Below are positions 47,101 to 58,419 of a DNA stretch of 64,000 bases, piece after piece (the stretch's first letter is position 1; every line of letters begins with the position of its first letter). This DNA comes from Lingula anatina (Eukaryota > Brachiopoda > Lingulata > Lingulida > Lingulidae). Made by a program: the position numbers and the translations under genes. Where the stretch lies: positions 128,050-192,049 of the forward strand of contig NW_019775798.1 in the NCBI RefSeq assembly GCF_001039355.2, in the 5' to 3' direction. Below the pieces are notes generated by a model. It saw only the letters and a program-made list of their open reading frames with translations, searched no databases and had not been told where the DNA came from.

Positions 47101-48439
47101 TAATATAATATAATATAATATAATATAATATAATATAATATAATATAATATACTGTTGGTCAGAATCATTCAGGAATTTCAGAGTTACCTGAAACACAAG
47201 ACATGAGAACTCGAAGTATAAATCACGTCTCACTCATTGCATGTTTTCTTTGAATCCTCCGCCAATGTTTTCACTTGTCTTTTTGTTCGTTTGTCCATTC
47301 GTCACCAGTCCTAACTAAAAAAACTTATGGGTGGATTTTGATGAAATTTTCTGGATATGCAAGAAATGGACTAACTTAAAAATGAATAGTTTAATGTGGA
47401 GAACTGGATGACCATCTGGACCCATTGGATATGTTCTCAACTAACACAATACATCAGTTACATGTCTGGATATTATGCATCGTTACCAAGTTTTTTTTAG
47501 ATTATTACTTCCACCAAAGAGGTAATATTAATGTTACTGAGCTAATTAATTAATCAATTGATTGATTGATTTACCAACTTACTAACTGATAAAAATCGAT
47601 AATAACGAAAATTAATCTGCTTTCCTAGTGCTTTTGTAGTCTTGTAAATGATATCACATGGGTTTAACGATAAGTCTCCCACTTTTCAGCGCTCGTGGAT
47701 CCTTTGTGCGCAGTTCTCCGTTTTACTCCCAGTGGTGCTGCGCCTGATCCAGATCCAGTGGAGCATGGACCTGGCTATTGCAGACAGGCACCCGGTGTCG
47801 ACATCTAGCGACGGGGATGCAGACCACAAATTGCTGAACCAGTTCATGTTCGTTCTCATCACGGTGTTCTGGATCGTGGAATCTTTGGAGGTCTGCCTCA
47901 TTCTTGACGCTGCAGCTTTTGGCAGGGAATACATAGATATTGTTCAAGGATCTGCCATCGCTGCCGAGGTTTATATTGTTCTGGCTAATGCTATATTGCA
48001 CAAGGCGGTGGATGCGTTCTGCAAGGAGACGGCTTATTCGTCTCTATTGCAGGCCATTGTAGTATACATGGCGTCATTTCTCGTTGATCTGCCAATCTTG
48101 ATCTGTCGCGTGAGACTTTTCTGGTTTGTTGATACCACGGGAAGACTTGAAGGTTCCTTTTTCATCTGGCTCATCAAGGATTTAGCCGTCATTATATCTT
48201 GTCTCATTATTGGCTGCGTGATACTCATCAAGAGAGTGTGCAAAAAACGCTGCCCGTGCCAAAGTCACTGCAAAATAGCCGAGCTGGACTGTTTCAGAGA
48301 GGCTTACCGAAGTAAAATGCACGTAAAAGAAGCCTTCAAGAGCTCCCACTGGGTGAAATTTCTTTGTGCTTTTTTCACCCTATTTCTTGTCGGTGCGCTG
48401 ATAGGTGTGGCTTTAGTGATAAACGCATTTGCTCGCTAA
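43410..48439 (+). CDS. Multi-pass membrane protein, probably TMEM26 family
   Basis: Three coding exons: 43410-43642, 46730-46985 and 47690-48439. The phases fit and give 412 residues (human TMEM26 is about 368). I count eight or nine hydrophobic segments, among them WLTAWLVLIVFTSLLLVG, TLVFAAVQFLVVPLVIVMLC, CVLLSPILIATVLPKLWL, ILCAQFSVLLPVVLRL, FMFVLITVFWIVESLEV, AIVVYMASFLVDLPILI, LIKDLAVIISCLIIGCVI and FFTLFLVGALIGVALVI. The pattern WFSDP...SPILIATVLPKLWL, LLNQFMFV and DLPILICRVRLF resembles TMEM26, whose molecular function is poorly known. A Cys-rich loop (CKKRCPCQSHCKI) is distinctive. The ATG lies in AACCATG. A polyadenylation signal is at 49034. The membrane protein call is secure, the family call moderate. 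Confidence 0.7.
44128..44180. repeat. ATTT microsatellite
   Basis: About 13 units of ATTT in intron 1 of the TMEM26-like gene; an AAAT run lies at 44740-44763. Confidence 0.9.
46010..46201. mobile_element. Small inverted-repeat element in the left haplotype
   Basis: Terminal words TTTAGATCGAT and ATCGATCTAAA are exact inverses about 170 bases apart; no ORF. The right haplotype has unrelated sequence here (56763-57871), so this is a haplotype-specific insertion candidate. Confidence 0.55.
46338..46424 (-). tRNA. tRNA-Arg(UCU) with intron, slightly degenerate
   Basis: 87 bases on the minus strand. Acceptor GGCTCCG, D arm GCGC...GCGC, anticodon loop CTTCTAA, an intron of about 13 bases after position 37, T arm GTGGG-TTCGAGT-TCCAC. 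Compared with the copies at 50030 and 61738 it has one acceptor-stem mismatch (CGCAGTC for CGGAGTC), a G-U in the T stem and two changed intron bases. It may be a weak or decaying copy. It sits in intron 1 of the TMEM26-like gene, on the opposite strand. Confidence 0.75.
47099..47151. repeat. TAATA pentanucleotide microsatellite
   Basis: About 10 units in intron 2 of the TMEM26-like gene; the other haplotype has about 12 units at 58790-58852. Confidence 0.9.
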
Positions 48440-49033
48440 CACCAGTGACTTCTTATTCTTCTGATTCTAACTGAATATTTTTACAGTTCAACATGTAAAA
48501 GGATTTTGACATTTTTTACGTATGTATTGGTGCGCCGGTTTGTAAACTAATATAGTGTAGCTGTAATATTCTTATGTACAATTTCATATTTTGCATTTTC
48601 TTGTACGTATATTGCAAATGAACGCTGCCAAATTTCAGAATTTAACATTTCTTATACCTGCATAATGGGGATACACTGTGCTTAAACACTTAAAAAGTAT
48701 TTTTGGAAGGAAATGTCACTTAATGGGACATAAAAGCTACTTGAATGCCACTTTTTGGTCCTTTGCAGTCATTTTCTGCACATTTTGTTCACTTCTAACG
48801 GGATATTGTCGTCACTGGTATTTTACGCATTTAAATGCGCATTGCAAGAGGCCCTGAACTAGACTTGAAAAAAGTCTTACGTTTCCATAGACAGTATTAA
48901 ACCTTTTTATATCAACATGAACTCCTTTTATGTGTGCTTGTCTTATCATCTTGGTGACACTTGTTTAAAAGGGCCGAGGTTTTCATTTACGTGTGTTTAT
49001 TTATTTTGAATGTACTTATTTATGTAAGAATTG

Positions 49034-49039
49034 AATAAA
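49034..49039 (+). terminator. Polyadenylation signal, TMEM26-like gene
   Basis: AATAAA about 595 bases after the stop; preserved in the second copy at 60742-60747. Confidence 0.55.
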
Positions 49040-49465
49040 AGCAATGTGTATCAGAAACACGCCTTAGTGACCCTCTTCTCGTGTTGCACTATGTGATTTT
49101 CTTGTTTCCGTAGTTAAATTATCAGAATTTTGCTTTAAGCGCCAGTCTCTGTTTTACCAAAATCAGAAGATAACTTGATGGAAATTAAGAAGTTAAAGTC
49201 TTCTCTAGTAGAGTACCCAACTAACACAATATGTAACAGGGAGCGTGCTAAGATTCTACAAAAAGATAGTGGCTAGACAACTAAGGAGTAATGGGAGTCA
49301 CATGGGAGTAATGGGAGTCAATTTAGTGGATCTTTTCACAGACACGTTTACATTCATACAACAAACGCAACCCACTAAAAAGAACAAATTGCGATTTTAT
49401 TAAAAGATATTTTATTAAAGGGGTATTCCCTAATGACAGTGTCTTTCTAGACAATGAAATAATGG

Positions 49466-49796
49466 AGTGAGAGATATCAGTTGAGAATGTTACGTTCAGT
49501 GACCCCAGAGGTACAAGAACCTGGACAGCCATCACTGGAATCAATTTGGTTTTGCTGAAGAACGAATGTACTAAAACATTTCCTGTATATTGATGGCCAA
49601 ATGAGGGTCCGTAGACGTGTTGCAGAATGCCTCTTGAAAAGGTGTGCGCAAGACAATATCACCTAAGAAGTCAAATTCTTTCGCATTTCGAGAGCATTCC
49701 AAGCCCATGGTTTTCGTACGTTTTTTTCTGGAACAGAATGTTATTAGGGTATTTTGCTGTAACATTCTCCACGGATATCCTGTATCTCACTCCATT
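49466..49796. repeat. Imperfect inverted repeat, about 330 bases
   Basis: The left end GGAGTGAGAGATATC...GAGAATGTTAC is the diverged inverse of the right end GTAACATTCTC...GATATCCTGTATCTCACTCC. Read from either strand the ends encode similar VTFSTDI words, which reflects the inverted repeat rather than a gene. The copy at about 61179-61511 in the other haplotype is conserved. Confidence 0.6.
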
Positions 49797-50029
49797 TGCA
49801 AAAGATGTCTTTGGGAGTAACCCTGAGCTCCACCATAGCGCACTTGCTCAGTTCAAGTTCGTACAGTTCGTACTGGGAATGGTCTCTTCTGTTTCAATTA
49901 GCTTGCCAAAATAAAATGTGTGCATGATTTAGTGGCTCGTATTTTACTAACATGATGTCATGGTTTATGGTTTTCGTCTATTCTGTAAGGTAGCTTTCAG
50001 TATCGCTTTTAATTTTTGAAAAAAAGGAA

Positions 50030-50116
50030 CGACTCCGGTGGGACTCGAACCCACAGCCTCCGAATCACTTATCTCCATTAGAAGTCCGACGCGCTAATCC
50101 ATTGCGCCACGGAGCC
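50030..50116 (-). tRNA. tRNA-Arg(UCU) with intron
   Basis: 87 bases on the minus strand. Acceptor stem GGCTCCG pairs with CGGAGTC (one G-U), D arm GCGC/GCGC, anticodon stem TCGGA with TTCGG, loop CTTCTAA with anticodon TCT, about 13-base intron after position 37, variable region AGGCT, T arm GTGGG-TTCGAGT-CCCAC, discriminator G. All stems pair. tRNA-Arg(UCU) commonly carries an intron in animals. Confidence 0.93.
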
Positions 50117-50903
50117 GACATATTAGTACGTCCGTTACAGTCAAATCGTCGGCAAATTACTACATGCACCTATTACACCGCCGTCCTTAGGATAATTTGC
50201 ATAAAAAGCTACATATATGTTAATGTTTTGTTAGGTCTATTGTTGGCAAGCACGTGCTGCGTGTAATCTTGTTCGTCTCAATGTCTACTTGCAAATAGTT
50301 TTCTGTCGAGCACGATGGAAGAGATAACGATATTTCACCTTTACCTAATGACTACGTGTTTCAATTACAATTATATGGAAGAGCTCAATGTCGGTAAATT
50401 TTGACAACATAAAGAGAAATTTTACAGGATCTAGAGAATAACTTGATCAGGAAGAAAGACAAGCCTAACGGATTTGTCTACTGATGTTTTTGGTAGTTTT
50501 ATATTTACTTCTGTATAGTCTATTGTACAAAAGTGCGAATTCACCTTCTTTTACGTGCCAGATTTATAATTTGTTTTCTTCAACGACATTACTGGCACAG
50601 AGAATTTTACCCTTATTGACAAACAGTCAACCTCCGCCCTATCAGATTTCCGCACGTTTGACGCCACACCGTGTTACGCTTTCGCGGTTTTCCCACTGGG
50701 GTAATACCATGCTTACAGTAGGTTTTATCAATTGATTTAATAATCACCAAAAGCCAGTAATTACCAACATTTCCAATACCCGTTCATCTTCATATTCTGA
50801 AGAAATATGTTAAAAATTTGACCTCACCGAAATGGCAAAATGATCACGTCTACGTGTCATTAATTTGCTTGCAGTGTGCAGTGATGGCTTCTTGCGCAAA
50901 AAC

Positions 50904-51191
50904 CAGTGGCGGATTTAGAGGAGGGGTTATGGGGGTCCTGACCCCCCCCTTCGGTTTCTGAAAAATATATCGCACCAATATTTCCCTCTTGAAATTAGAA
51001 TTTTGACCAACTAAATTCTAGTTCTAAACCGTACAAAAGGGCACTGTTTGTTCCCCAAAACACCGAAAAAATTTCGGAGTCCTTGAGCATTCCCCGTACC
51101 CCTCACCAAGCGGGCGATGGTCGGCTTTGCATCAGAGGCCTGTCATTCCGGACCCCCCCTCCCCCTTCATATAATCCTGGATCCGCCCCTG
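50904..51191. mobile_element. hAT-like MITE with CAGNGGCGGAT ends
   Basis: The ends CAGTGGCGGATTTAG and CTGGATCCGCCCCTG are inverted repeats of about 15 bases; 288 bases, no transposase. Ends of the form CAGGGGCGGATCCAG are known from hAT elements. The flanks (GCAAAAAC and AAAAATCA) only partly resemble an 8-base target duplication. Second-haplotype copy at 62594-62882. Confidence 0.7.
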
Positions 51192-51307
51192 AAAAATCAT
51201 TACAGTTTATTTGAAAACGTGCCACACGAGGTCATTCGCACACTCGCCAGTTCAGAGCTTTATTATACTCGTGATCACGCCAATATTTAGAGACCAGTAT
51301 AGCGAAC

Positions 51308-51487
51308 TACCTTCTCCCAGGGCCACGGATGGATTTTTCACTAGATATCCACAGATACGTACAGTATCTTGTTAAATCATGGTACATTTCTCCACTGTCG
51401 CGTTGGAGATAAGTACCATGAATTGGACAAAATTACGTTATCATGTCCAAGATAAACATAATTAATCTGCAACCCTGGTAGAAGGTA
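51308..51487. mobile_element. MITE family P, 180-base copy
   Basis: Ends TACCTTCTCCCAGGG and CCCTGGTAGAAGGTA. An internal stem CATGGTACATTTCTCCA has its inverse nearby with two mismatches; in the copy at 62999-63178 the 17-base arms are perfect. Confidence 0.8.
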
Positions 51488-52133
51488 ATGTCGAGCACTG
51501 AAATAAGGTTTCTCAAACGTCCAGTAAGCTGGGGAATCATTTGTCGAAAACAGAATATAAAAAAGGCGAACTGATATTAGTATGGTCATAAGCTCAGCCA
51601 AGCAATACGACCCTGAGTATCTACTAATATATCTAGGCGTTACGTACACAGTATTGAGTGCCCCTTTAATCACCCCATGACGTCCCTTGATGATGGCGAT
51701 CGGCTGTATCATCATGTTTTATGAGGCCAGTGTTCGCGCAGAAGCCCATCAAATAATAATGAAAAAGGCCTCAGGTATATTAACGTTCCCTTATGTAAAA
51801 AAAATTAATCAGGGTCAATTACTGGAGACTAGCTTTGTATTGCTGAACCTAACTTATTGTCAGTTGGATGCCAGAATTACCCACGGCGCACGGCTATTCC
51901 AGGACAGTCAGGAATTACTGGGGAAGAGGTGCTGGAAATGAAAGCACGCCTTTATTTTTTTGGATTTCACTGCCAAAGATCTAAAAAAAATTCTGTTGAA
52001 TCTACAATTTACTGCATGGACCAATTCTGTTATAGAGGATCCCTGGAGGGCTTATGAATTCCTTAATAAACTACAGTAACTGACACGCACTTGAAAGTAA
52101 TGCTACTTGGTCGTTGATGTGACATGAATTAAA

Positions 52134-55100
52134 ATGCAAAAAGAAGTGGAGTTACACGGAACGCCAAAGGAAACCACGGAGACTCGAAACGAGAGCAGTG
52201 TTTGGATGACATTTTTTGAAGAAACAACTTTGCATGGGGCACGCTTCTTGGCCAAAAGGTCACTAATACGCAGGTAATAATACACCGGGTATTTGTTGTT
52301 GTTTTCTATTTGTGTAATTGACGTTTTAAGATATTTATCCTGAAATATTTATCTTTTCTTCGATATTTCACTGTCTGTGGTGTCATTCATGTGGAATTGA
52401 AAGCAATTTCATCTTGAAGCACTCTTTGTACTTATTTGATAATTCATGATCACATGTAATTACATGTAACACTGTGCAAGGAAATTGGTGCACTGTTTTT
52501 TTTCTTTAGCTAAATGCGGGATGATGTGTTCTTTCTTTTACAAAAAAATACACATTTCTGTCTTCCTTTAGTGACTGAAAATCTCCACAAAATCGACGAA
52601 TTTCCCTGCCATAAAGCAAAAGCTAGAGAACTGTTAACCATCATTCCATAGACTCACAAAGTAAATTGAAACTGCTGTGCATTGCTAAATACAATGTACA
52701 CATTAAAATCACCCTTTCCTTTTCTGTCACAAAGTAAAACAAAAAGATCTAGCAATTAAAATACACTGAACTTGCCATGAGCCGCACTTATACTATTGAT
52801 GTGTCCCATATCAACCATAACAAATAAACTGCAATTTATTTATGCCTACATGTACCAGTAACGTTGACTTGCAATATCTTGCAGTCTAGCAATCTAGCGA
52901 AGTGCAGAAAAAACAACAGTCATAAATTATACTTGGCACGTTCCGATAGATCAACTAGATAAGTGCCCATTTGTAGCTAGCTATTCCCAGCACAATGTCA
53001 GTAAAGCTGAAATTGGAAAACACGACTACAAGCATACCCAGTGGCTACATACATGTATGTATATTCCATAAGGACCTATTTGCTATTGACTGCAATACTA
53101 AAATTAACACTTAATTTCTAAGTAAAAAAAAAAAATAAATAAATAAATAAATAAAAATAATAATAATAATTTGTGTCTACTTGATCTTTACCGACTTTTT
53201 AAAATACTTATAATAGTATGACATACCTATTAAAAGAAAAGTACAAACTAAAGTAAGATGTTAGAAATTTGGCCGATGACGGCCTCATTTATTGAAGGTC
53301 CCTCTGGTAAAAGAAGTGAAGCAGTTTAGTGATAAACATCGAATAGTGTTGAGTAGTGATTTTAACATAAAGTGTACGCAGAATATCTATAGTATATATA
53401 TTATTTCTAAACATATAGTGCATACATTTTAATTTTCGGGTTTGCAAAGAGGCCAAAGTTGTCCAAGCCAAAAGTTGCGCAAGCCAAAAGTTGTCCATAC
53501 CAATCATGCTATTTGACGTACATCAGGATAATTCTGACGATGCACCAGATAACTCTACGGCTAATTTTTAAAACTTTTCGTCTTGAAAACATTAATTTTT
53601 GAGCAAATCCAACCAGTTTAGCACGATATAGGATAAACATCCAACTATAAATCGGGGGCCCCTTCGATATGTTATTCTTAGTTGTCTCAAAACGTTATTC
53701 GTTCAATTAAAAAAAATTGTTCCATTTTTCATGTTTCTTTTTATTTTTTTTTTTCAGAATTGTTTGGGCCATCTTTCTTTTAATGGCGACTTTAACTTGT
53801 CTCGTCATGATCACGTACTCTGTCATCGACTACTATCACTACCCGGTGCAAACCAAAGTCGGCATAGAATACCGTCGTTCTCTCCGCTTTCCAGCTGTGA
53901 CCATCTGCAACGTCAACCGATACAAAAAATCCAAAATCATCAAAAACCAAACGCTGATGTCGCTGCTTCATTACATCTCTCCGCTACCCGCCTCTCTGAA
54001 AAACGACATCAACAGGTCTGATCCTCTCCTGCCAATAGTGCTAAACACTACGAAGACCGACAGCCTGATTTCCATGGCCGGATATAGCGTAGACGACATG
54101 TTCTGGAGCTGCTTCTGGAAGAACCATGCCATCAACTGCAGTGAGGCGTTTACTACAACTTTTACCAGCATGGGGCGCTGTTTCACGTTTAATTCTAATG
54201 GCTCGCTCACCGCCGAGAGGACTGGAAGTTCTTCTGGACTGTGGTTGCGTATGAAATTGCAGCATGAGGAGTATACGCCGGGGTTTGCTTTGTCGGCTGG
54301 TGTTAAGGTAACTGATTTCGTCGCTGCGTTTTAGGTCCAGCGTTCCCAGCGCATCTTACCCACAATTCAAAGAGTAGACCAATTCACAGAGTGAGCATGT
54401 GAAGAGAGTTTTTTTGCACAGTATGCGTGGATAATTTATGACTCTTAATAATTGTGTAGGGTATAGTGTGTATAAGGGAGCATTCACATAGAGAAGAGCC
54501 GAGGTCTAGTAAGTCCGCGACCTAAATATGGCGGACCTACATGAAAGGAAGACCGCTTAACCCATGTATGGTCTCTCCGCCTATCACACGCCTCCCCATG
54601 TGTCGTCCCAATGGAGCCGAGATTTAATGACTGTACCCCCGCAGGGACGACGCGGGGGGGGGGGGGGGGGGGGGGGGGGCGTGTGAGAGGCGGAGAGACT
54701 ATTAAGATTAGGCGGTTTTTCTTTCATGTACGTCCGCCATATTTAGTTCATGGATTTGTAGAACCATGGCTCAACTCGTTGTGAATGCGGTCTAATTAAA
54801 TCTCGGCTCAATTCAACCGGTCGAGGGACGACGCTTGGGGAGGCCTGTGAGAGGCGGAGAGACCATTACAGGATTAAGCGGTTTCCTTTTCATGTAGGTC
54901 CGCAATATTTAGGTCGCGGCCTTATTAGACCTCGGCTCTTCTTGATGTGAATGCTCCCTAATTGTGATGAGTAATTACAAAATGCTAATATACAATGTCA
55001 GTTACAATTTATAAAGCCAAAATATAGAGCATTTACTAGTACATCGTTGTCTTAAACATTAAAATGTTAGGCGCTGCTCCACGAGCCATATGAAGTCCCT

Positions 55101-55670
55101 CTAGTACACGAACAAGGCTTTGCTGTGTCTGCAGGCTATGAGGCACTTGTCGCTATACGCATGACACAAGTGAGTATACAGTTAGCTAGATGTGGATTGG
55201 ACTATCATATAGTATATATGTACAGCATGTGTGTAATAAAGTGATATATTGAAAGAATAATGAAACGCACGTGTCGTCTTAAGATCTGAACTAAAATTTT
55301 AATATGCAGTTTGTATAGTGTGTCAGTATATTTTAAGAAGTACCACGGGTAATTTTCGGCTGGTCTGCTCATATTGTTTATATTATCCTATACTTAACAC
55401 CTTCATATATTGAAGTTAACCAATAGTTCTTCATTTTTATCAATAGTTAGGTGAGTGAGAACATTACACAGTATTTAAGTTTTCTTATGCCTTTATAGAT
55501 AATAGGCCAGGCCCTGCCATATCGCGGCATAGACTGCATAGATACCAAGGCCTCGACGTTTCGAAACCCTTTAAAATTTTACCCCACGTACAGTTTGTCC
55601 GGGTGTATATACGAGTGCCAGGCAAGATACGTTAATGACGTATGCGACTGTACCTTGTTTTATCATCCAG
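52134..55670 (+). CDS. DEG/ENaC (acid-sensing-like) sodium channel, 5' part
   Basis: Four exons read in frame: 52134-52273, 53758-54307, 55071-55169 and 55499-55670 (about 320 residues), then the 55956 gap cuts the gene. Exon 1 encodes the cytosolic N-terminus with TFFEETTLHGARFLAKRS, containing the conserved His-Gly gating motif. Exon 2 encodes the first transmembrane helix (IVWAIFLLMATLTCLVMI), then YPVQTKVGIEYRRSLRFPAV and TICNVNRYKKSK, the typical post-TM1 motif. Exons 3-4 encode extracellular finger and palm sequence (PYEVPLVHEQGFAVSAGYEA) and a Cys-rich segment (CIYECQARYVNDVCDCTLFY) characteristic of the family. The channels are trimeric, amiloride-sensitive and Na+-selective. Missing are the rest of the ectodomain and TM2 (beyond the gap). 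The ATG at 52134 follows an in-frame stop closely. The subfamily (ASIC, FaNaC or other) is not resolved. Confidence 0.88.
54475..54959. mobile_element. Long inverted-repeat element R in the DEG/ENaC gene
   Basis: 485 bases in intron 2. The ends AGGGAGCATTCACAT and ATGTGAATGCTCCCT are exact inverses and the similarity continues inward for over 90 bases (GAGAAGAGCCGAGG, CGCGACCTAAATAT, GGCGGAC, CATGAAAGGAA). A poly-G run (54653-54679) marks the middle. No ORF. A related truncated element is at 57131-57605. Confidence 0.82.
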
Positions 55671-55955
55671 GTAAGCTATATTTATTACCACCAGCATGAG
55701 CGCTGGCGGTACTCGTGGTTTTGATCCCGACCCTGCCCATTTAGTACTCTTTTTTTTTGGTTAATTTCTAATTTATTTTATTTATAAAGTATCAACACAC
55801 ACTGTGCTCCTCATACGCTTCTACAGCAAAACAAAATGATTTCAGCAAGTTTCCTTTTATCTCTAAGGTTAATCCAATCCAAAACCGTTGCAAAAATTAT
55901 TATACACTATATAGCATTGCTCACGCTCTCTCATTTTTATGTACAGACACAGATG
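55671..55955. other. Intron of the DEG/ENaC gene running into the gap
   Basis: No exon recognised after the donor GTAAGC at 55671. Confidence 0.5.
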
Positions 55956-55956
55956 N
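55956..55956. other. Single-N assembly join
   Basis: Right of the N the sequence restarts at the equivalent of about 45132 (AGTCCGTTCCTTGTAATTTT). The block 45132 to about 52315 is repeated as 55957-64000 with haplotype-level differences. Confidence 0.9.
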
Positions 55957-57130
55957 TTTTTAGTCCGTTCCTTGTAATTTTTATGTACAGTATGTGTTGG
56001 TTTGCGTGCCCATGTATTGTAAGCCTATTTCGAGCTGGAACATTTCGCACTTCACTATCTTATATTGTGGCGGAAAAAAACGAAAAATAAACAATTGAAG
56101 GATTTTACGAAATGTCTCATTATTGGGCGTTTCACATTGAGCCTAAACACATATAAATAGCTGGTCAGAATATTATGGTAGATAAGAAATACTAACTTGC
56201 TTTTCCACCCATGTGAATGCGGAAAGATAAATGCAAACTTGATATGAAGCACGAATTATATTCAATTTTCATTGAGTGAACGTTCGCTGGTAATACGGTT
56301 ATGTGTCGCAGATGGAAACCTAGCTTTTCTTTGTCTCTGTTCAATCCACAGTTTGTATTAACCTAACAGGGCACCATGACCTCTGGGCTGCTTACAAAGG
56401 CGATCATATTACGTGATTTAATTCCCCGAAGCCTTAAAGAAGAATCAACTAACAAGAACTGATATTGATTAGCTGCGCGCTGAATGCACTGTGTCACTTA
56501 TGGTGGGAGTATTAAATGAAATATCGATCATAAATGCACAGAAGCAGACTAAACCGCTTTTCATTTAGTTAGCATACGTGATTACAACATTATAATCGAT
56601 TTTGTGGATATTTATTCGCCTGTTTTGTGTATCTCATGTCTTGCACCATATACAGTACTTGTTCTGCCACGAGGCGGCGTGTTCTGTGTTGTCCGTATTG
56701 TTTAGCTTTGGGCCGCACCGTTCGTCGGTAGATGTCAGTTTAACCGGTACAATAGCCAATTTGAATTTAGTTGTGTGACTAGATCCCAGTTAGCCAAGTA
56801 TAATGTTTCAAGCGCTGTGTATAGGTCACCGTAAGTTTCAGTGGAAACTCTCTTCTTGGGCCCTTTTATCTTTTATATTATCCACTCGAAACTGCAGAGA
56901 CATGCACATAATATTGAAGTGGCCCTAGTGACCTCTGAAACTCAGAGTGTGTGAATTTTTTTTTTTGGTAAAATGAACTCGCTGCTAGATATGCTATGAT
57001 TCGCTGTTGGTATCATCTATTTTTTATTTATTTATTTTTTTTGCATTCACTAATTATTTTGTAGAAATAGTTTCTAACGTGTCGATAATGATCAAAAGCA
57101 CTTGTATACTAACGGGTCCCCGAACTCTTC

Positions 57131-57605
57131 TAAGGGCACATTCCCAATGGCCGCATTCACATCGAGAAGAGCCGAGGCTCAACAAAGCCGCGACCTAAAT
57201 ATGGCGGACGTACATGAAAGGAAAACCGCCTGATCTTTTAATAGTCTCTCCGCCTCTCACACGCCTCCCCACGCGTCGTCCTTGCGGGGTACAGTCATTA
57301 AATCTCGGCTCCATTCGCCCGGAAGCTACCTGAGAAAAATTAAGTGCGCATGCTCATTGGTCTTGGGTCAGCTGACATTATCTCCGACAATAGCCGATTC
57401 ATTGCTGCCCTACGGGCCATTCATTCCTTTTTCGTCTCTGTTTTGAAAGATAATAGAACAGAATAGCTTTTTTCCTTCGATCGCCACCAGCCGCCATGCT
57501 TTCTTGACCTCGAGTTTAATTGATGAGCATGCGCACTTAATATTTCTCAGGTAGCTTCCGGGCGAATGGAGCCGAGATTTAATGACTGTACCCCCGCAAG
57601 GACGC
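57131..57605. mobile_element. Element R, truncated copy in the right haplotype
   Basis: Left arm from CATTCACATCGAGAAGAGCC matches element R at 54475. A pair of inverted arms (about 57286-57345 and 57535-57603) centred near 57440 share CTCGGCTCCATTCGCCCGGA and TTAAGTGCGCATGCTCAT. The right end is cut off by element S. Absent from the left haplotype. Confidence 0.7.
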
Positions 57606-57871
57606 TGATCACAAGATACCGCGAATAACAAATAGTTTTTTTTTAGAAAATAGACTTGTCATGTGAACGGAGCCTAAGGGACTGTGCACATGGAAAGTCT
57701 ATTTTCTAAAAATCTATTTTCTATTCGCGGTATCTTGTGATCACGGTCTGTGCCCTGAATATCCCGTGGCGTAATTACTGGCAGCGCGAGCCAGTTACTT
57801 CCGTGATCACAAGATACCGCGAGTAGAAAATAGATTTTTAGAAAATAGACTTTCCATGTGGACGGTCCCTA
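57606..57871. mobile_element. Element S (about 70-base terminal inverted repeats) plus adjacent half copy
   Basis: 57677-57871 is a near palindrome: AGGGACTGTGCACATGGAAA, TTTTCTAAAAATCTATTTTC, CGCGGTATCTTGTGATCACGG and then the inverse of all of these. The preceding 57606-57675 repeats only the right arm (GATCACAAGATACCGCG through GGAGCCTAAG). So one full and one half element are joined in tandem, next to element R. No ORF. Confidence 0.78.
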
Positions 57872-57917
57872 AGTGAATATTTGTATACCTATGATGATTA
57901 GCAGCAGCAAAACGTAC

Positions 57918-58106
57918 CGACTCCGGTGGGACTCGAACACACAGCTTCCAAATCACTTATCTCCATTAGAAGTCCGACGCGCTAATTCATTGCGCCAAGT
58001 TCCAAGTTCCAAGTTGAGCTTCCTGCCGTCTGCGCATGCCCGAGGGTTCCAAGTTCCAAGTTCCAAGTTGCGAAGGCGGACAGGGGGGAAAAGGCGCCAC
58101 GGAGCC
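57918..58106 (-). pseudogene. tRNA-Arg(UCU) gene split by a 102-base insertion
   Basis: The 3' part (57918-57997) and the last bases of the acceptor and D region (58094-58106) make a tRNA-Arg like those at 50030 and 61738, but 102 extra bases separate them. GCGCCA is present at both borders (57992-57997 and 58094-58099), as expected of a 6-base target duplication. The insert has GTTCCAA heptamers near both ends. The allelic position at 46338-46424 is uninterrupted. The T arm also carries changes (CGAACACACAGC). Non-functional. Confidence 0.82.
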
Positions 58107-58419
58107 GCACAATCTTGGTTTCTTATTAACATTCCCGATCCATACTCTGTTTTGTAGGCTCACGCTTTTATTTAAAAAAAAATAGGGGAAACAATTGCTG
58201 CATAATGTGCACCTAATAGTGGAAGGGTAGATTTTCTCTTTAATTTGACTTTGCTTATTGGTTTCTCATTTTCTCTTTTTTGAAGAATACACATTTTCAT
58301 TGCAGCAACTTATATTTTAAAGTGTCCGTATATTTTGCATGGAAAATATACAGTGTGTATATAGTAAGTGCGATTTTGTGTTTGAGTATATTTTAAAACC
58401 ATTAACATTCTTTTTCCAG

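Noticed and set aside
49627-49914. 95-codon plus-strand ORF (also at 61342-61620) with overlapping minus-strand ORFs
   Set aside because: It spans an inverted repeat, both strands read similar words, the alleles differ by a small indel inside it, and there is no recognisable domain. Treated as a repeat, not a gene.
50034-50735. 83-codon ORF at 50484-50735 and the 84-codon ORF at 51687-51941
   Set aside because: Low-complexity translation, frames not kept in the second haplotype, no domain.
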